Shown one piece after another: positions 5,042-6,089 of a DNA stretch of 6,089 nt. How positions within the stretch are numbered: position 1 is the first letter of the stretch; each line of letters opens with the position of its first letter. The notes under the pieces were generated by a model that saw only the letters and a list, made by a program, of their open reading frames with translations, was not told the DNA's origin and ran no database searches. Origin of the DNA: Prolixibacteraceae bacterium (lineage in GTDB: Bacteria; Bacteroidota; Bacteroidia; Bacteroidales; Prolixibacteraceae); assembly GCA_016788685.1 (NCBI GenBank), contig JAEUSS010000060.1, positions 1 through 6,089 of the forward strand. Reading direction: 5' to 3'. The position numbers and the translations under genes were made by a program.

Positions 5042-6089
5042 TTAGTTATTCAACGGTAAAAACCCGTATTCGTGGCTGTACCGCAGCATTTGCGAGGTAT
5101 AATCTTCGTCGTAGCGGATTAACACATCAAGCGGATTTCCCGACGCATCAACCTGAAGTTCGTAAACCGGATTTAAGAATCCGGCATAGGGAGCCAAACC
5201 GAGCTTTTTGAAACGCGCCAGCACCTCGTCATGCAAGGACCGGTCAACCTTAACCCCGAAGTCTTCGACCAGTTGTTTGGCTGCTTCAAAATCGCCTTCC
5301 GACTTTATGCGCTGAATTTCCTTCAGGAGCTGGCCAAACAATCCGCGCAAGGCCTGGTAATCGTTAATCCGGACATAAGTTTTCCCTTCAGAAACAATCA
5401 GTTCAACCACATTCCGGTCTTTCCCGGCTTCGTAAACCCAGCGGGCAATCAGCTGGCGGTTTCGCATGTGCGACTCTTCAATGTCTTTCCCGGGCTCGAT
5501 GCGGGTTAACTGGGTGAGCAGTCCGTTGCGCAGGTAAGCATCGAATTCGGCTTTTGCGGCATCAACGGAAGGAACCAGCCCCAGGCGGATCAGTTGCTCG
5601 TCCATGATGTAATACAGGGCAAAAAGGTCGGCACGGGTTTCCTCGATGGTCGAATAATAATTTTTCAGGTTGTCGGTGCTCACTCCTTCCCTCACCTTGC
5701 CCGAGCCGTGCCCCAGGCATTCGTGCAAATCGGTATGAAGGTTTCCGGCCAGGTAACCGTATTGCCGTGCCCGTTCAATTTCTTCTGAACCGGCAGCAAA
5801 TTCTTCCAGCATGCCGTTATTCATCGAATCGAGGAAATACGACCGGGTAATGTTTTCGATGGTTACCGATTTAGAGCCGTATTGCTCGCGAATCCATTCG
5901 GCGTTGGGCAGGTTAATTCCGATGGGTGTGGCCGGATAACAATCGCCGGCCAGAATTGCCACGTTAATTACCTTGGCACTGACCCCTTTCACCTCAGCCT
6001 TTTTAAATTCGGGAGCCACGGGCGAATGATCTTCAAACCATTGTGCGTTTTCGCTCAAAATCAGGGCACGTTTAGTCGCTTCCAGGTCT
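5042..6089 (-). CDS. Dipeptidyl peptidase III (family M49 zinc peptidase), C-terminal part
   Basis: This zinc metallopeptidase removes dipeptides from the N-termini of short peptides, a late step in peptide breakdown. The reading frame is open to the right edge, so the start and N-terminal lobe lie outside the window. A TTG at 6056-6058 could be mistaken for a start, but upstream codons continue in frame with family-like sequence (DLEATKRALIL). About 348 residues are visible, roughly half of the usual bacterial length of about 650-700. The first zinc motif is HECLGHGSGK (HECLGH encoded at 5708-5725); Cys replaces the Leu of the eukaryotic HELLGH form, as in the Bacteroides enzyme. The second motif is EETRAD (encoded at 5627-5644), the counterpart of EECRAE, supplying the Glu zinc ligand. 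The rest forms the mostly helical upper lobe and a C-terminus ending in FLPLNN. No signal peptide can be judged. The stop codon adjoins the 40-bp repeat array. Confidence 0.94.
   Translation of the reverse strand, partial: DLEATKRALILSENAQWFEDHSPVAPEFKKAEVKGVSAKVINVAILAGDCYPATPIGINLPNAEWIREQYGSKSVTIENITRSYFLDSMNNGMLEEFAAGSEEIERARQYGYLAGNLHTDLHECLGHGSGKVREGVSTDNLKNYYSTIEETRADLFALYYIMDEQLIRLGLVPSVDAAKAEFDAYLRNGLLTQLTRIEPGKDIEESHMRNRQLIARWVYEAGKDRNVVELIVSEGKTYVRINDYQALRGLFGQLLKEIQRIKSEGDFEAAKQLVEDFGVKVDRSLHDEVLARFKKLGLAPYAGFLNPVYELQVDASGNPLDVLIRYDEDYTSQMLRYSHEYGFLPLNN

Noticed and set aside
6056..6058. TTG as the start codon of the M49 peptidase
   Set aside because: The frame continues open to the window edge with family-like sequence, and the visible part is only about half of the usual length, so the true start is outside the window.

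Overview
The window looks like an ordinary chromosomal stretch from a member of the Bacteroidota, probably the Bacteroidales/Marinilabiliales side, although the rank below phylum is a guess. Three things point there: start codons preceded by A/T-rich leaders without a Shine-Dalgarno motif, sequences upstream of genes resembling the Bacteroidota -7 element TAnnTTTG, and a dipeptidyl peptidase III carrying the Cys-containing zinc motif HECLGH known from Bacteroides. No phage, plasmid, transposase or defence genes are visible.

Layout, left to right. (1) Minus strand, 1-122: the first 40 codons of a secreted protein that runs off the left edge. (2) Minus strand, 183-971: mazG, a complete two-domain nucleoside triphosphate pyrophosphohydrolase. 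(3) 972-1150: a compact intergenic region holding a candidate mazG promoter, a good intrinsic terminator for htpG, and a perfect 35-bp palindrome just after the htpG stop codon. (4) Minus strand, 1151-3202: htpG, the bacterial Hsp90. (5) 3203-3394: the divergent promoter region shared by htpG and the next gene, with a cluster of TGAC/GTCA half-sites. (6) Plus strand, 3395-4861: a 488-residue PLP-dependent class V aminotransferase/cysteine desulfurase-like enzyme with a Cys-Ala-Cys active-site loop. (7) 4861-5040: four and a half tandem copies of a 40-bp unit, filling exactly the gap between two convergent genes. (8) Minus strand, 5042-6089: the C-terminal half of a family M49 zinc peptidase (dipeptidyl peptidase III), cut by the right edge.

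The genes do not form one pathway. They are housekeeping functions: nucleotide pool sanitation, protein folding, sulfur or PLP chemistry, and peptide breakdown. htpG and mazG point the same way but a terminator separates them; mazG and the secreted protein may share a transcript.

The least explained element is the 40-bp tandem array. Every full copy contains the palindrome TCTACAA-(T/A)-TTGTAGA with an invariant stem, next to a GC-rich imperfect hairpin. It is not a CRISPR array, because the sequence between palindromes is itself repeated. A REP-like/BIME-like structural repeat, or a bidirectional 3'-end element, is the most reasonable reading. I found no convincing evidence of a new multi-gene system.
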